Assembly: GCF_027579695.1 (NCBI RefSeq)
Contig: NC_083582.1
Location: 1,935,378 to 1,999,377 of the forward strand
Origin: Neoarius graeffei
Taxonomy: Eukaryota > Chordata > Actinopteri > Siluriformes > Ariidae
Length of the DNA: 64,000 nucleotides
Direction: 5' to 3'
Both the position numbers and the translations under genes were made by a program. Shown here piece by piece: positions 44,170 through 55,921 of this stretch. Position 1 is the first letter of the stretch. Every line of letters begins with the position of its first letter. The notes under the pieces are model-generated. The model was given only the letters and a program-made list of their open reading frames with translations, was not told the DNA's origin and ran no database searches.

Positions 44170-44559
44170 CATAGTTTCTCCTCCACAAACTACCAGCAGG
44201 TCAGCGTTTTGCATCCACATGATACCAGCAAGTCAGTGTTTTGCACAGGGTTCCTACACATTTTCAAATTTAAAATTCCAGACATTTTCCATACTCAAAT
44301 TCTCAGGTTTGGAGACTTCAGCGAACAAACTACTCATACATTTAAAAGAATTACTTGAAAGTCAAACAGGTGCTCACATTATGACAGACCACCAAAATGC
44401 ATACCATATTTAGCTTGGCCTAAAATTTGTATCAGTGCCCTGTTTTTGTCATAAATATATATACACATTACACAAAATACAGGATGCCACTCTGACGCAC
44501 ACGTATCTGATGCACACTTCAAGACATTAAAACACAGGTGTGTGAAGATGTCAAGCACA

Positions 44560-45205
44560 TACAGGATGTCCCGAAAAAAATGTAGACACACTTTTAATCA
44601 CTGTAAAGTACTGTATGTGTTTATTAAAATCCATGTAATTTTCAAAGAGTAATAGAATTTACAGACAGTTTATTATTTAGTCACTGCCTTTTTTTTCTTT
44701 CTTTCTTTCTTTTTCTTTTTGGCATTTTAATATTTTATTTCTACTATTGTTTAATTCTTATTATTTTCTTTTAATTCTTTTAATTCTTTTAATTAATTCT
44801 TTTAGAATAAAGATAAAATTATTTTATGTAATTTTATTTCTCTATTGTTTACTGTTTTTGTTTTTACTTCTGTAAAGCACATTGAACTGCCATTGTGTAT
44901 GAAATGTGCTATATAAATAAACTTGCCTTGCCTTGCCTTGCCTGTTCTCAAACTGACATCCATTCTGGTCCAGTCACTGCTGACAATGCAAATCACATTC
45001 AATTCTCTTGGTATTTTTGGACATTCACTTTCAGTGACTGTTGCAGGTCTCGTAGCATAGACTATAAACATCAGTTAGAGGCAGTGATAAAACAATAAAC
45101 TGATGTCTGTAAATTCTATTACACCTTGAAAATGAAATGAATTTTAATAAACACCTACTTCACAATGATTCAAAGTGTGTATACATTTTTTCGGGACACC
45201 CTGTA
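44560..45205. mobile_element. Tc1/mariner-type MITE
   Basis: Inverted ends TACAGGATGTCCCGAAAAAA (44560) and TTTTTTCGGGACACCCTGTA (to 45205), beginning and ending with TA. No transposase. It holds a low-complexity CTTT/AATT tract (44690-44830) and a LINE-like tail. Confidence 0.85.
44870..44946 (+). mobile_element. LINE 3' tail fragment
   Basis: GTAAAGCACATTGAACTGCC to ATGTGCTATATAAATAAACT, then (CTTGC)n. This is the form of 3' ends of many fish LINEs that finish in a short tandem repeat. Confidence 0.45.
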
Positions 45206-45369
45206 TGTTGTGCACACACACAAGTTTACTGAAGCTTCTAATTTGAAAACAGTCATTATGGCATTTTTTGTATTTACTATTGTGTTTTATGAAGGCCCTG
45301 TGTTAGTTCCACTGTAGATCACATTTTGTCCACATACCAAGAGATGGCAGACGTGGCCGAGACGTGGCC

Positions 45370-45500
45370 ACCCTAACCAGTATGTAATGGCTGCAGTGCC
45401 CTTGAGCAAGGCATTTAACCCCACATTGCTCCAGGTTGTAACCATGTTGTACCCTGTAATAACTAAGTGGCTTTGGATAAAGGCGACAACTAAATGTAAT
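45370..45500 (+). mobile_element. SINE-like tail fragment
   Basis: CAGTGCCCTTGAGCAAGGCA to AAGTGGCTTTGGATAAAGGC then AACTAAATG: a widely shared fish SINE/LINE tail. The head was not recognised. Confidence 0.5.
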
Positions 45501-46149
45501 CAGAGATGCCTACCCCAAATTTTGAATTTCAGTATTCTTGAAAACATTTTTCAGTATTTTGGAATGACTTTCAGTAACATTAATTTATGCACATTTCCAT
45601 TATAAAAGAGGTGTATATACCAATATGTTGAACATTTAAATTATTAAAAAGTACTGTTTTGTGTGAATTGAATAAACAAAACACGAGCAGCCATCTCAAC
45701 TGAATTTCCACTCAACAAATTTCTAGAGCATACAATATATCACATTTTTCTAAATACAATAGTGTTCCCTGTTTGCAGACATTACAGTTGACGACCAATC
45801 ATTGGTATTGAATGTAACTCCTCAAAAGTATTATATTATATTGCCTGGCAAAATGTTCTACCTGTTTACGGATTCTAATAAAATAAAAAATAAAAAATTC
45901 TTATTTCATGCCAAAGAGAGTCCGACATTGTTATCTTAATGTCCCAATATATAAATACTTCAGCATAATGCTTCAGAAGAGACATTGAATAAAATGACAT
46001 TTATAATTGTATTTAAAACAGTGGAATGATCAATTTTTTGCCACAATCCCAACAGCACTAATCATAAAATTCTGTTTTTGATCATACTACATGTACATTT
46101 GTACTTGCAACACTGAAAAGACTTTGAGTTAAAGTACAGCCACTGTTTG

Positions 46150-46440
46150 ATATTTCAGTGAATAAAAATCAGACATGTAAAAAGAAACTGAATAAGTTTA
46201 ACTCACATTTCATGGCACTAATTGGCAAGTTCAACTCCAAGCACAGGTCAACCATCACCGCTTCAGCACGTGTCACGTTCCGTGTCTTCATCCACAGATT
46301 TCGTAAAAAACTGCTGGATACCCCCAGATTTACTTTCCGCCTGACTCGCCATTTCAGCATACTCCATGGTTTTTTTTTTTGTAGTTGACATGCCGCGTGC
46401 AGTCATCGCGACCACCATGAGTGATGTTAATGTCAGTTCT
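46150..46440 (-). pseudogene. Possible transposase N-terminal remnant
   Basis: Minus-strand frame with MSTTKKKTMEYAEMASQAES, IQQFFTKSVDED and, after a frame change, AEAVMVDLCLELNLP. It resembles the start of a hAT-type transposase by pattern only. It lies inside the CAGGG-ended element and could be its own coding remnant. Confidence 0.35.
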
Positions 46441-47299
46441 ACAGTTTGCAGTGCGCGTATCCATTGCCCTTTTGACTGGGTGTAACGCATGGCCATTCTA
46501 CCGTATCGAAAATGGCGCGAGCAAATGTGCGGAATCTGCGCATGTCACACACAGCATGTGTGGTTGTCGTAAAAATAAATAGCCGTGAATTGCGCATGGA
46601 TTGAAAAAGTCGCTTGGACATTTAAAAACAACTCACTGGAATTTTTTAAGACTTTATAATAATTCCGTACAGAATAACACTGTTTGCCGTAACATCGTAT
46701 TTACGTAACTTTTCCGTCCAAAATACGGCCAATCCGTACTAGTAGGCATCTCTGTGTAATGTAATTATAATAATAATGTAATAACAGCATTGTTCAGTTT
46801 ATATGTACGTTTGCGTACACAGCCTTCATATTTTTGTTGGCAGTTTTTTTGTCTTGGGTCGCTTGTTTTCAGGGTCCATGTGCCTTATTTTCTAGCAAAT
46901 TCTGGCAACACTGCCAAATAAGCCATAAGCATTTTTACACTGACTGGAGCTATGATGCGTGTTCACGCATGTTCAAGAGGCGTTTTGTAGCAGGGGGTTT
47001 TCCTGCGTCTTGTTCAAAGTCTTGCAAGAAGCAAGCAGGTTCAGGGGGTGTGGCAGAGCGCATGCCAGTACAACAGAACACCCGTTTCCCTCCCTCCGCA
47101 TTTCAACACATTTCTTTGGCAAAATTCAACTGAATGTCGGAATGTTGAGCTTCATTTTACTATGTAGCGGCAAAGGTCTGGAAACACAAATATTTCTCCA
47201 TACCCTAATTTCCATTTTCCATACTTTTCCAGACCTGGAAAATACTAAAATCAAATTCCATACTTTTCCATACTTTTCCATACTGCATAGGAACCCTGC

Positions 47300-48528
47300 A
47301 AACTCCATCAACTCGCTACACGACTCCTTCATCGTTTAGCCAGAGTGGAGCCGTACTGCGCTCATCCCAAGCCCAGAACCATAACACACCCAGGTCAGTG
47401 CGCTACAGTATCCCTGATCCATCTTCGGATGAATCAGGCTCTGAATCTAGTGCAAAACAGGAGCAATACCAGAGTAGCTCAGATAGTGAGTACTCAGGAG
47501 AGCCAAGGAGGCCACACAAGGACAGGCACCAAATCCTTCGCTTATGGCAAATTGACCTACTTGCCAAAGATGTTGAGCGATTCGATCCTGACAATAAAAG
47601 AACAAATGTAAATAATTATTTGCGAGAAATTGACCGATGCCTGATGGACCTGCCGAAAGCCACAACGCGAGAGAAACTTAAACTGATCTGGAAGACCTCC
47701 AGTAGCAGCGTTCGTGCCTTTTTAGAGATGCTACCCCCAGACGTTCGCAATAGCTATTCGAAACTTCGCAATTACATGAGGGAAGAATATGCGCCGTACA
47801 CGGATGAAACCTCCGCGACATTGTGTGCATTACAAATTAAACACAAACGGTCTGAGGCGCCTCATGAATATTATAGATGGCTACGTACTGCCTATTTCCA
47901 GGGTAGTAACACACCAGGCTTGGAAGAAGATAGAGGCTTCAAATCCCTCTTCTTACATAACCTCCACCCAAGCGTGCGGACTCAAGTCACACTGACGTGT
48001 CAACACGGTTTCTACTCAATGAGGGAAATTAGGCAACTAGCCCAAATGACCTGGGAGACCATTGTCAAAACCACAGACAGAAACGATGATGAACCCAGGG
48101 CCCTTAGTCTCCAGGGTGCAGACAGGCCCCCGCTAGCCTTAGAAGGAGGTAAAGCTCCAAAAGGGGGACCCACCTGGAGAAATTCCAGTCTGAACTGCCC
48201 CTTGCCGAGCCATCATCAGGGTGAGTGGAAGAATCGGCAAGGTAAGGCCAGGAGAGACCGAGGGCAAGGCCACAGTGACCATGGCAACCGCTCATTATAT
48301 GAAAAGGGTCATAAGGAACAAGGCGGTTGGCAGCAAGATCATCATCCCCGCTCTGGCCAGAGACGGCAGGAGCGCTCCGACTGTAGCTCTACACGTAGGA
48401 GTAGAGGTGACCGACACAGTGACTCAGACCAACCTGGTAAGTTCTGCTCAGAGCTGGATTCTTTGAAAGCCCAGTTGGCTGAGGTTAAAGGACTGTTACA
48501 GAAGAGGTCAGACCCCTCAACAGATTAA
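47300..48528 (+). CDS. Gag-like protein of an LTR element, 5'-truncated
   Basis: An open frame of about 375 codons from 47398 and open further upstream without an ATG, so the start is lost. Ser/Asp/Glu-rich N-terminus, then a retroviral/Gypsy capsid-like helical domain (WQIDLLAKDVERFDPDN, YLREIDRCLMDL, RNYMREEYAPYTDE, HNLHPSVRTQV), then a basic, Arg/Gln/Gly/His-rich tail without a CCHC knuckle. The next retroelement coding sequence is already the integrase C-terminus, so most of pol has been deleted. Exact family not assigned. Confidence 0.7.
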
Positions 48529-48589
48529 ACAAAAGAGCCCAAGAAAGGACAAAAGGCCTACTACGGCTGAAAAGCCTCCCATCACGAAT

Positions 48590-48812
48590 ATCAAATAGGT
48601 GACAAAGTCCTATACTTCAACTTTACCAAGCCAGTAGGAGTCTCAAAGAAGTTCCTACCACACTGGTCGGGACCTTTCGAGATCGTGGGAAAACTGCCCC
48701 CCGTTGCGTATCGCATTAGGACATCCAGGCCTAATCAAACGCTCTCATATCGATGGGTCCATAGCAATCAAATCAAGCCTTTTGAACAGTCCTCACTCCA
48801 AAAGGGGGGGGG
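48590..48812 (+). pseudogene. Integrase C-terminal fragment
   Basis: Reads YQIGDKVLYFNFTKPVG, FLPHWSGPFEIVGKLPPVAY, then WVHSNQIKPF, the SH3-like tail of retroviral or Gypsy integrases. Only about 70 codons remain. It follows gag by less than 100 bp, so protease, RT, RNase H and the integrase core are missing. Confidence 0.75.
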
Positions 48813-49222
48813 GGATGATAGTTAGGCCCATCCTGTCCACCCGCTGCTATTACCTTTCCAGAAGATTAAGCTTACTAACCCAAGAACTAATACTTCTTTT
48901 CTTTCCTTCATTCCTTCTCTTCTCTTGTTTTTTATGCATAGGAAATGAAGTAACTATGTAGTGTTTAATTTTTTTTTTATATAGATGTGATTTTGACCTA
49001 GTTAGATAGAGTGATTATATGCCCAAATGCTTACAGCCTGATATTGGCCCAAATGCCTATGCCTCCAACTGTCTTACTAGGACTCATGAGTTTACACAGG
49101 TTTCACAGGACACCATGAACTGTACAGAGGATGTTACCTCAAGGACTATGGACATGTGGACTGTACCATACTGTGCTCTCAGTGCTACAACTCCGTCATA
49201 CCCCTGAGACCAAAAGGGGGAA
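48813..49222 (+). other. Region between integrase tail and 3' LTR
   Basis: Non-coding in all frames at useful length. A G10 run at 48806-48815 and a purine tract AAAAGGGGGAA at 49213-49222, the latter at the right place for the polypurine tract. Could hold remains of a third gene; no envelope feature seen. Confidence 0.5.
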
Positions 49223-49731
49223 TGTAGGGACAGCCACAGTCCCCGTCCAGAACTACATATCCCATCAACCAACTTCCGCGATGACCTACGTCACGACTGG
49301 GCTCCATGACTCTGTAAGTGACCCGGAAACCTCCAACTCGCTCTCTCTCTGTCTGTGGACCTTGCGTCATACGGACATATAGAGATACCCCCCGCTCATC
49401 GGACCGTCCGAAATCACGACGTCTGCCTTGCAAGAAAGAAGACTCAACGCACTTTCATATATACCACTGGCCATGTTAAAGAGTACCTAAGTTGCATCGT
49501 CTCACTCAATTGAGTTACAACCGGTTTATTTGTTTATTATAAGTAACGTTACGACTGCAGCCCAAGCAGTTAATTAAAAGTTAGAAGTGACCGGATTCCT
49601 TCTGACTTAATCGCTGTGCACATTGTTTGATCAGAGACTTTTCCTCATGAACGACGAAGTTCGGATCAAGGAATTCTCTGCGCCTCCACCCGAAACCCTG
49701 CGAAACTTCGGGACATCTTCGCATTCCTACA
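49223..49731 (+). repeat. 3' LTR of the gag-bearing element (estimated)
   Basis: Starts TGTAGGGACAGCC directly after the polypurine tract; the end is set tentatively at the CCTACA at 49731. It contains a TATA-like ACATATAGAG (49374) and no coding. The 5' LTR was not found; the region upstream of gag is occupied by the CAGGG-ended element. Confidence 0.6.
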
Positions 49732-50770
49732 TAGGAGCAAAATACTGGAAGTAAGGCTAGCATTTGGGCAAACTAGTCTTAGGAAATAGCTTTATGAAGT
49801 AGTATGAATTTAAACTCAGAAACTGTTTAATTGTTCACACCGTAAACCCGAATGTTCAAATTAATTAAAAGAAATAATTTTAGAATACTCAAACTTTGAG
49901 TAATAGTTCTACTAACTTTAATATGTAAAGTTGCTGTAACAAATTGTTCGTTTTTGAGTAACTGGAAATAACAATTATTGATTTCGAAGAACTTTATGGC
50001 AGTGTGACGTACGTGACGTCATGGCGCACGTCCTTCAGAGACGTTACGCCACTGAGTTGATAGGTAATTTCAAGATGGCCATGCATCGCGAGCGGAGCTG
50101 TTTCCAGCTTTCTAAAAGTAAGTAAAAAGTTTTGTACCTTTCTAAGAGTATTAGTGGGGCGGTTTAGCTCGAATATTCAAGAGGATTGTGCATTTTGTGA
50201 TACAAGCATCAAATTTGGCACAAATGTACATTGATATATGGCGAACATTTTCAGATATTGAGCCACTCGGAATTCTCCCTTCATGTCCGCCATATTGGAA
50301 TTCAAAATGGCCATTGTTTGAAATCTACATTTTCGATTATCTTTGGGTCTAATGCCGCTATTGACTCGATTCTGGTGTCCAAATGTATGTTTTGGGAGGA
50401 AAGGAATCCGATGGTTACAATCTGCATTGTGTATCTTTATAAATTAGCCAACATATTGGATTTCAAAATGGCCGCCACTTGAATTCTACATGTGCGATTA
50501 CCTCTGGGTCAAATATTTTTATAGTACATGACAATATTTGCTGGTATCCATTTTTCAAAATGACATACTTTATTACAGTACTCCACTTAATTCATGAGAG
50601 ATAAATATTCATCATGTATTTTTGACAAGACAACATTTTACTCAAAGTCTGTGAAGTAAAAATTGTTTTGACAAGTTTGAGTTATTGATTAGATTCTGTG
50701 TTGTTCTAGGTTTGATATGGAACCCGAAGGAGTTCCAACAGTTAAGCAATAGGCTAATTATCCTAAAGTA

Positions 50771-51166
50771 GGTGAAGGTGATGGGCAGCATGGTGGTGTA
50801 GTGGTTAGCGCTGTCGCCTCACAGCAAGAAGGTCCTGGGTTCGAGCCCAGCGGCCGACGAGGGCCTTTCTGTGTGGAGTTTGCATGTTCTCATGTCTACA
50901 TGGGTTTCCTCTGGGTGCTCCAGTTTCCCCCACAGTCCAATGACATGCAGGTTAGGTTAACTGGTGACTCTAAATTGACCGTAGGTGTGAGTGTGAATGG
51001 TTGTCTGTGTCTATGTGTCAGCCCTGTGATGACCTGGCGACTTGTCCAGGGTGTACCCCGCCTTTCGCCCGTAGTCAGCTGGGATAGGCTCCAGCTTGCC
51101 TGCGACCCTGTTGGAGAGGATAAGTGGCTACAGATAATGGATGGATGGATGGAAGGGTGAAGGTGA
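50771..51166 (+). mobile_element. tRNA-derived SINE copy 4 with target duplication
   Basis: SINE at 50782-51155, flanked by 11-bp GGTGAAGGTGA (50771-50781 and 51156-51166). It has the A/B boxes and a GGATGGATGG tail. Confidence 0.9.
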
Positions 51167-51801
51167 CTGCATTGTCAAGCAGGAGAAGGTGTGTGTTCCT
51201 GAAAGTTTAACTGGAACAACTAGATAATGCTGATGAACAAGAATGAGCATCTATTCCGTCCTCTGCCTCTTGGTTACTTACTCAGTCACTGACTTTTGGT
51301 GGATGACTTCCTCATGATTGTACCAAATTCTTTCCTTTTTTTAAAATGATGGATTTAATATTGCTCTGTGGGTGCTCCAAGTTTGGGATATTTTTTTAAT
51401 AACCAAACCCTAATTGACACTTTTTCAGAACCTTGTCCTGCATGTGTTTTCATAGGTTATTGGTTTTCATAGGTTATTGGTTTTCATGATACTGTTTGCT
51501 TAAGTATGCTCTCTAATAAACCCTGGAGTTTTCTACAATCAAATCACTGTCTTTAGAATGGAAATCACCTTATAGTTTCTGGAAACTTTCAGCTGATTTA
51601 ACCATAACTAATTTAGGGGTTTTACACCAATGGAGGGTGAATAGTTGACAAATTATTTTATTTGTAAATAATTTTTCAAACTATACTGATCAATCCATTT
51701 CTCAATAATATGGGCTATTTTGTGTAGAGACATGACATACAGCTCTGGAAAAAAAAAGAAATAAGAGACCACTTAAATCTTTTCTTAAATCAGCATCTCT
51801 G

Positions 51802-52852
51802 GCTACGTTCACACTGCAGGCTGAAGTGACTCAAATCCGATCTTTTCGCCCATATGTGACCTGTATCCGATCTTTTATTGACAATATGAACGACACAGAT
51901 CCGATTTTTTCAAATCCGACCCAGGCCGTTTGGATATGTGGTGCTAATTCCGATCCCTATCCGCTCTTTTCATATGCGACTTCAGTCTGAACCGCCAGGT
52001 CGCATTCATCCGACTTACACGTCATCAACAAGCCACAAACGTCACTATTCTGCGCTGAAGTAGGCGGCGGGTCTCTCAAAAAAAGTTACAACAACATGGC
52101 GCATAATCACGGGCGCAGATAGAGGGTAGGACTCGTCCCACCCAGATTTAAATTCACCTCGTTCGGTCCCCCCCACTTATAGGGAGGAAAAAACGTCTAT
52201 GCTGTCTTTCTTTGCATAAGGCAAACCTCACGGAAAAATCAAAAAACTAATTACCATTCGGTTTATTGAGGTGCACAGCAGTGTATACATAGTTGCAACA
52301 ACTCACATAAAAAAAAGACTGATATTCGGTTGGTTGAGCTGCGCGGACTGCACAGGTTGCGAGCTCGAGCTTGGTTGCTATGGTTACTAACAACAAGTTT
52401 GACAGGCATATCGGGGTTGGGGTTGGTTTGCTGGCAGCTTTGTCCCCCCCAGTTTTTTGTCCCTCCCAGTTCAAAAAACATATCTGCGCCCCTGCGCATG
52501 ACATCAATGCGAGGGATGCTTCGGGCTGTGAAGGTTCTGAATCTTCTCAATGGAAGGACGCAGAGGTTAGGGAGCTGATTTCCATTTGGGGGGGATGCAG
52601 CTATTCAAGCTAGATTGGATGGGTCATACCGCAACCGGGCGGTTTTACTTCCGTAAACACTGGCCATGCTCACTGCGTGTGATGTCGTCGTATCCTGCAA
52701 TGCGCATGCGGAACACTTTTAGGTCGCTTTTCGTTCATACTGAGGATCGCATACAAGTCGCATATATTTGTTAATGTGAACGACCTCACAAAAAAATCGG
52801 ATTTCACAAAAAAATCGGAATTGAGCATTAAGCCTTGCAGTGTGAACGTAGC
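51802..52852. mobile_element. GCTACGTTCACACTGCA-ended transposon, copy 2, inverted
   Basis: 1051 bp, reverse complement of the element at 43130-44169, with the same nested hAT in the same place. Confidence 0.85.
52108..52494. mobile_element. Short hAT derivative nested in the composite, copy 2
   Basis: 387 bp, ends CACGGGCGCAGATAG and TATCTGCGCCCCTG, flanks CGCATAAT and CGCATGAC. It corresponds to 43487-43863. Confidence 0.88.
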
Positions 52853-52970
52853 GTCTGTGTACGGCAGCCATTTCATTCCAGTGTCTGTGCTGGGATTCCA
52901 ACACATCTCATTTTACTTAATGAGGTATTGATTAGGTCATCACCTGCACCAAATATTATTTAATGAGGAA

Positions 52971-53372
52971 AAGTATAAAATCCGGGGGCGGCACGGTGGT
53001 GTAGTGGTTAGCTCTGTCGCCTCACAGCAAGAAGGTCCTGGGTTCGAGCCCCGGGGCCGGCAAGGGCCTTTCTGTGTGGAGTTTGCATGTTCTCCCCGTG
53101 TCCGCGTGGGTTTCCTCCGGGTGCTCCGGTTTCCCCCACAGTCCAAAGACATGCAGGTTAGGTTAACTGGTGACTCTAAATTGACCGTAGGTGTGAATGT
53201 GAGTGTGAATGGTTGTCTGTGTCTATGTGTCAGCCCTGTGATGACCTGGCGACTTGTCCAGGGTGTACCCCGCCTTTCGCCCGTAGTCAGCTGGGATAGG
53301 CTCCAGCTTGCCTGCGACCCTGTAGAACAGGATAAAGCGGCTAGAGATAATGAGATGAGAAGTATAAAATCC
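52971..53372 (+). mobile_element. tRNA-derived SINE copy 5 with target duplication
   Basis: SINE at 52984-53359, flanked by a perfect 13-bp AAGTATAAAATCC (52971-52983 and 53360-53372). It is one of the best preserved copies, so it is young. Confidence 0.93.
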
Positions 53373-53710
53373 ACTGATGTGGTCATCACTATCCTCTTGC
53401 AATAAGACCAGTCTGGATGGCAAACACAGTGCTAGTATTACCTTAAATTTAATTGGAATATAAAAATATCTATTCTTCATGTAAGTCCACAGAATGGAAA
53501 CAACAGGGAAGTGAAGTTTAGGTCAGATAAGCGCAAATGTAGATTTCAAATGGTGGCCATTTTGAATTCCAATATGGCGGACATGAAGAGAGAATTCCGA
53601 GTGGCTCAATATCTGAAAATGTTCGCCATATGTCAATGTACATTTGTGCCAAATTTGGTGCTTGTATCACAAAATGCACAATAGGTTAGCTATGCTGCCC
53701 CACTATATAA

Positions 53711-54715
53711 CATTACTCGCTATGTATGATCTTTGGATAGTTAATTAACCAACTGTCATATTTTGTCGTTTCTCGGTATCTCTTGGATTTAATTTCAGCG
53801 CCGTAAGTAGCAAGCTCAGTTGGCCTGCTTAGTGAAAATGTCGTATGCTACGTAGCCGACTCATAGAATTATCTGTCAATGTGAAACAACTGAAACAATC
53901 AAAATGTTTTCAAGTACGTTTTTGAACGTCTTGATGTCTGTCGCTTTAAGCGACATCCCCTGCTAAGGTTACCTAATTCTCCATGAACTAGCTAACTAGA
54001 ACTAGCTAACTAGAGCTAGCAACGAAATGTAGCTGACTGTTCCTCAATGTTAAGGCTATGAACATTGTGGTTACTGGATTAGCTCTGTATAAAATTCAAT
54101 GAGTTCTGTCTTAAATTTACATTTTTTTGCATTATAGGTTGCAGTGGACCAAGTGGAGTTCTGTGAGAAAACAAGGTAACCGATTTTTAGTTTGCCATGT
54201 GGATTGTTAGATTCACTGACTGGCGCCTGGAACACTCGATTCGCTAACGTGGCTCTCGGCAGACGCCCTGCTCCACACACCAGTTTTAATTAAGCCAGAC
54301 GGGACGAAATATTTTCGCCAACAACCTGTTTTCCGTGGCTGAGATGAGACTACATGAATGTTCTAAAACACTGATGAAAACTGTGTGCAGAAATGTCTGA
54401 AGTAGCCTATCCATTAATAAACACATGCACGAGTAGCCTCGTAGCCAAACCTACTCATCTTTTTGCACAACAGTAGGCAAAATGGATTCAGTGTGTATGT
54501 TGCTGTTTTGTTTTTGTGTACAGGTGAAGTCCTACATTGTGGTCAACTGACTATTCAGAAGGCATCTTTTATAAGGTAAGTTCAATGAACATTGATTTTA
54601 TGACCCTTTTCTGGTAGTGGGGATGATGCTTGCACAGTTCACATGCAGTGTCCTGATGTATGGTGAGTATGTACTGAGTTTGATGTAGGAGGAATATTAG
54701 TGGTTAGCGGTTTCA
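53711..54715 (+). promoter_or_regulatory. 5' region of EnSpm-B with possible untranslated exons
   Basis: Candidate small exons by splice sites: 54139-54175 (GTTGCAGTGGACC to AAACAAG|GTAACC) and 54524-54576 (GTGAAGTCCTAC to TTATAAG|GTAAGT). No coding potential. A fragment of the foldback MITE family is at 54460-54500. Confidence 0.4.
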
Positions 54716-55086
54716 ATGGAGTGGAAGTGCAAGTTGTGTGTGGTCACCTCAGACATACAAGCCCAATTATTTAGGCACTATCGTTTGCTGCATGGCCATT
54801 GTTCAAGAGTCAGTCCTCTACCATGTCTGAGTCTTGCATTTGCACACTCGCATCATTTAATGAAAATTCACTTGATCACGTGTCCTCAAAGACATATGCA
54901 GACCTAATGCAATTTGACAGAGCAGGGGCAAAGCACTTTTTACCTGCCCAAACGCCTGTCTCAGAGGGCACACTGTTCAGCCATTTAAGGCGACATTTAA
55001 AAACTAGACTGCACCATGCCCATTTAACAACTGCAACTACAGTACAAATGTATAATCATTTAATGCACCCAAAAGTAGGAAGGTGA
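54716..55086 (+). pseudogene. Duplicate zinc-finger N-terminus of the transposase (fragment)
   Basis: Starts MEWKCKLCVVTSDIQAQL with the first C2H2 finger (CKLC...HYRLLH) and, after frame breaks, TLFSHLRRHLK of the third finger. It matches the N-terminus of the transposase 1.2 kb downstream but is degraded. Either a partial duplication of exon 1 or the remnant of a related element. The stretch 55087-55727 behind it holds no recognised feature. Confidence 0.7.
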
Positions 55087-55727
55087 GGATAGATTTATTT
55101 TTTAGCTCAATTCCCAGTGAACAGTGATGTCTAAGGGGTGGTGGTGTCTTATTTTCTGACACTTTGTACTTAAAGGGGACATACAGTATTATGTTAGGCT
55201 TTCCATGCTATGCAAGGCTTTCCTGCTCATATGTTGGTCTCTGCTGGTCTTATAAACACTCCAACTGTAGATAGTGTCTCGCTGTTCTCTGTGAGTGACC
55301 CAAATGATGAAGCAATGAAAGCACCAGTTCTGAACTAAAGTCTTCACCTGGGCTGCAAGAGGCGAGCAGTCTGACCAGGAGCTGTAGAGCAGTTGAAACC
55401 AAGCTAGCGAGAAACGCTCTCCTTTCCCCCTCATTATCCTTCTTGGTACTGGTATTATGTTCTAAGTGAGCACAGTCCAAAAAGTTATATCCATTGGCAG
55501 TGTGTGAGAATTGTGTATTAGGCCTACCCCATGTCGACTTGTGAAATAATAGTGTTAAGCTCAAACTGCTCAAGCTCCTACACTCATTTCCTGTCTCTTG
55601 ACTGTCCTATAACAATAGAGGCTAGAAAGCCCGAAAACAAATATTAAACCGTGTTATAGAAATATCCTTCATAACTCTGGTTGGATAAGTCATGTTGAAG
55701 TGTTTATAACATCACATTAACAAGCTA

Positions 55728-55905
55728 CAGTGCCTATAAAAAGTCTACACACCCCTGTTCAAATGCCAAGTTTTTGTGATGTAAAAAAATGTCAGACAAA
55801 TAATTTCTCAACTTTTTCCAACTTGACTATTAACTACAACCTGTTCAATGCAATTGAAAAACTCTAAGCTTTAAAGGGAAAAATTGCTGTTTTCTTTACC
55901 TTTTA
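55728..55905. mobile_element. Tc1-type terminal fragment upstream of the transposase
   Basis: TACAGTGCCTATAAAAAGTC and the following TGCCAAGTTTTTGTGATG are typical of fish Tc1-like ends. It ends just before acceptor ACCTTTTAG, 15 bp ahead of the transposase ATG, so it may form part of the intron. Confidence 0.55.
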
Positions 55906-55921
55906 GGTTGGTGGCTCCAAT

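Larger units (their letters stand above)
44246..47298. mobile_element. CAGGGTTCCTA-ended element with later insertions
   Basis: Ends CAGGGTTCCTACACATTTTC (44246) and CATAGGAACCCTG (to 47298) are inverted; internal FTTCCATACTT-type repeats lie near both ends (44285 and 47210-47280). CAGGG ends suggest hAT; no clean 8-bp duplication was seen. It contains a mariner-type MITE and other fragments. The sequence 45501-46150 and 46620-47200 is AT-rich without recognised features. Confidence 0.55.
50148..53710. repeat. Inverted repeat arms 50148-50335 and 53531-53710
   Basis: Left arm GTGCATTTTGTGATACAAGC to TGTCCGCCATATTGGAATTC; the right arm is its reverse complement with few changes. The arms are about 180 bp each and 3.2 kb apart, enclosing two SINEs and the composite transposon. 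The left arm also contains a degenerate second copy of its inner part (50440-50520). Probably the ends of another element or of an inverted duplication. Confidence 0.8.

Noticed and set aside
49838-49860. Firm left boundary of EnSpm-B
   Set aside because: The motif CACCGTAAACCC is only similar to the expected end, the partner end is outside the window and no duplication can be checked, so it is kept as a tentative boundary only.
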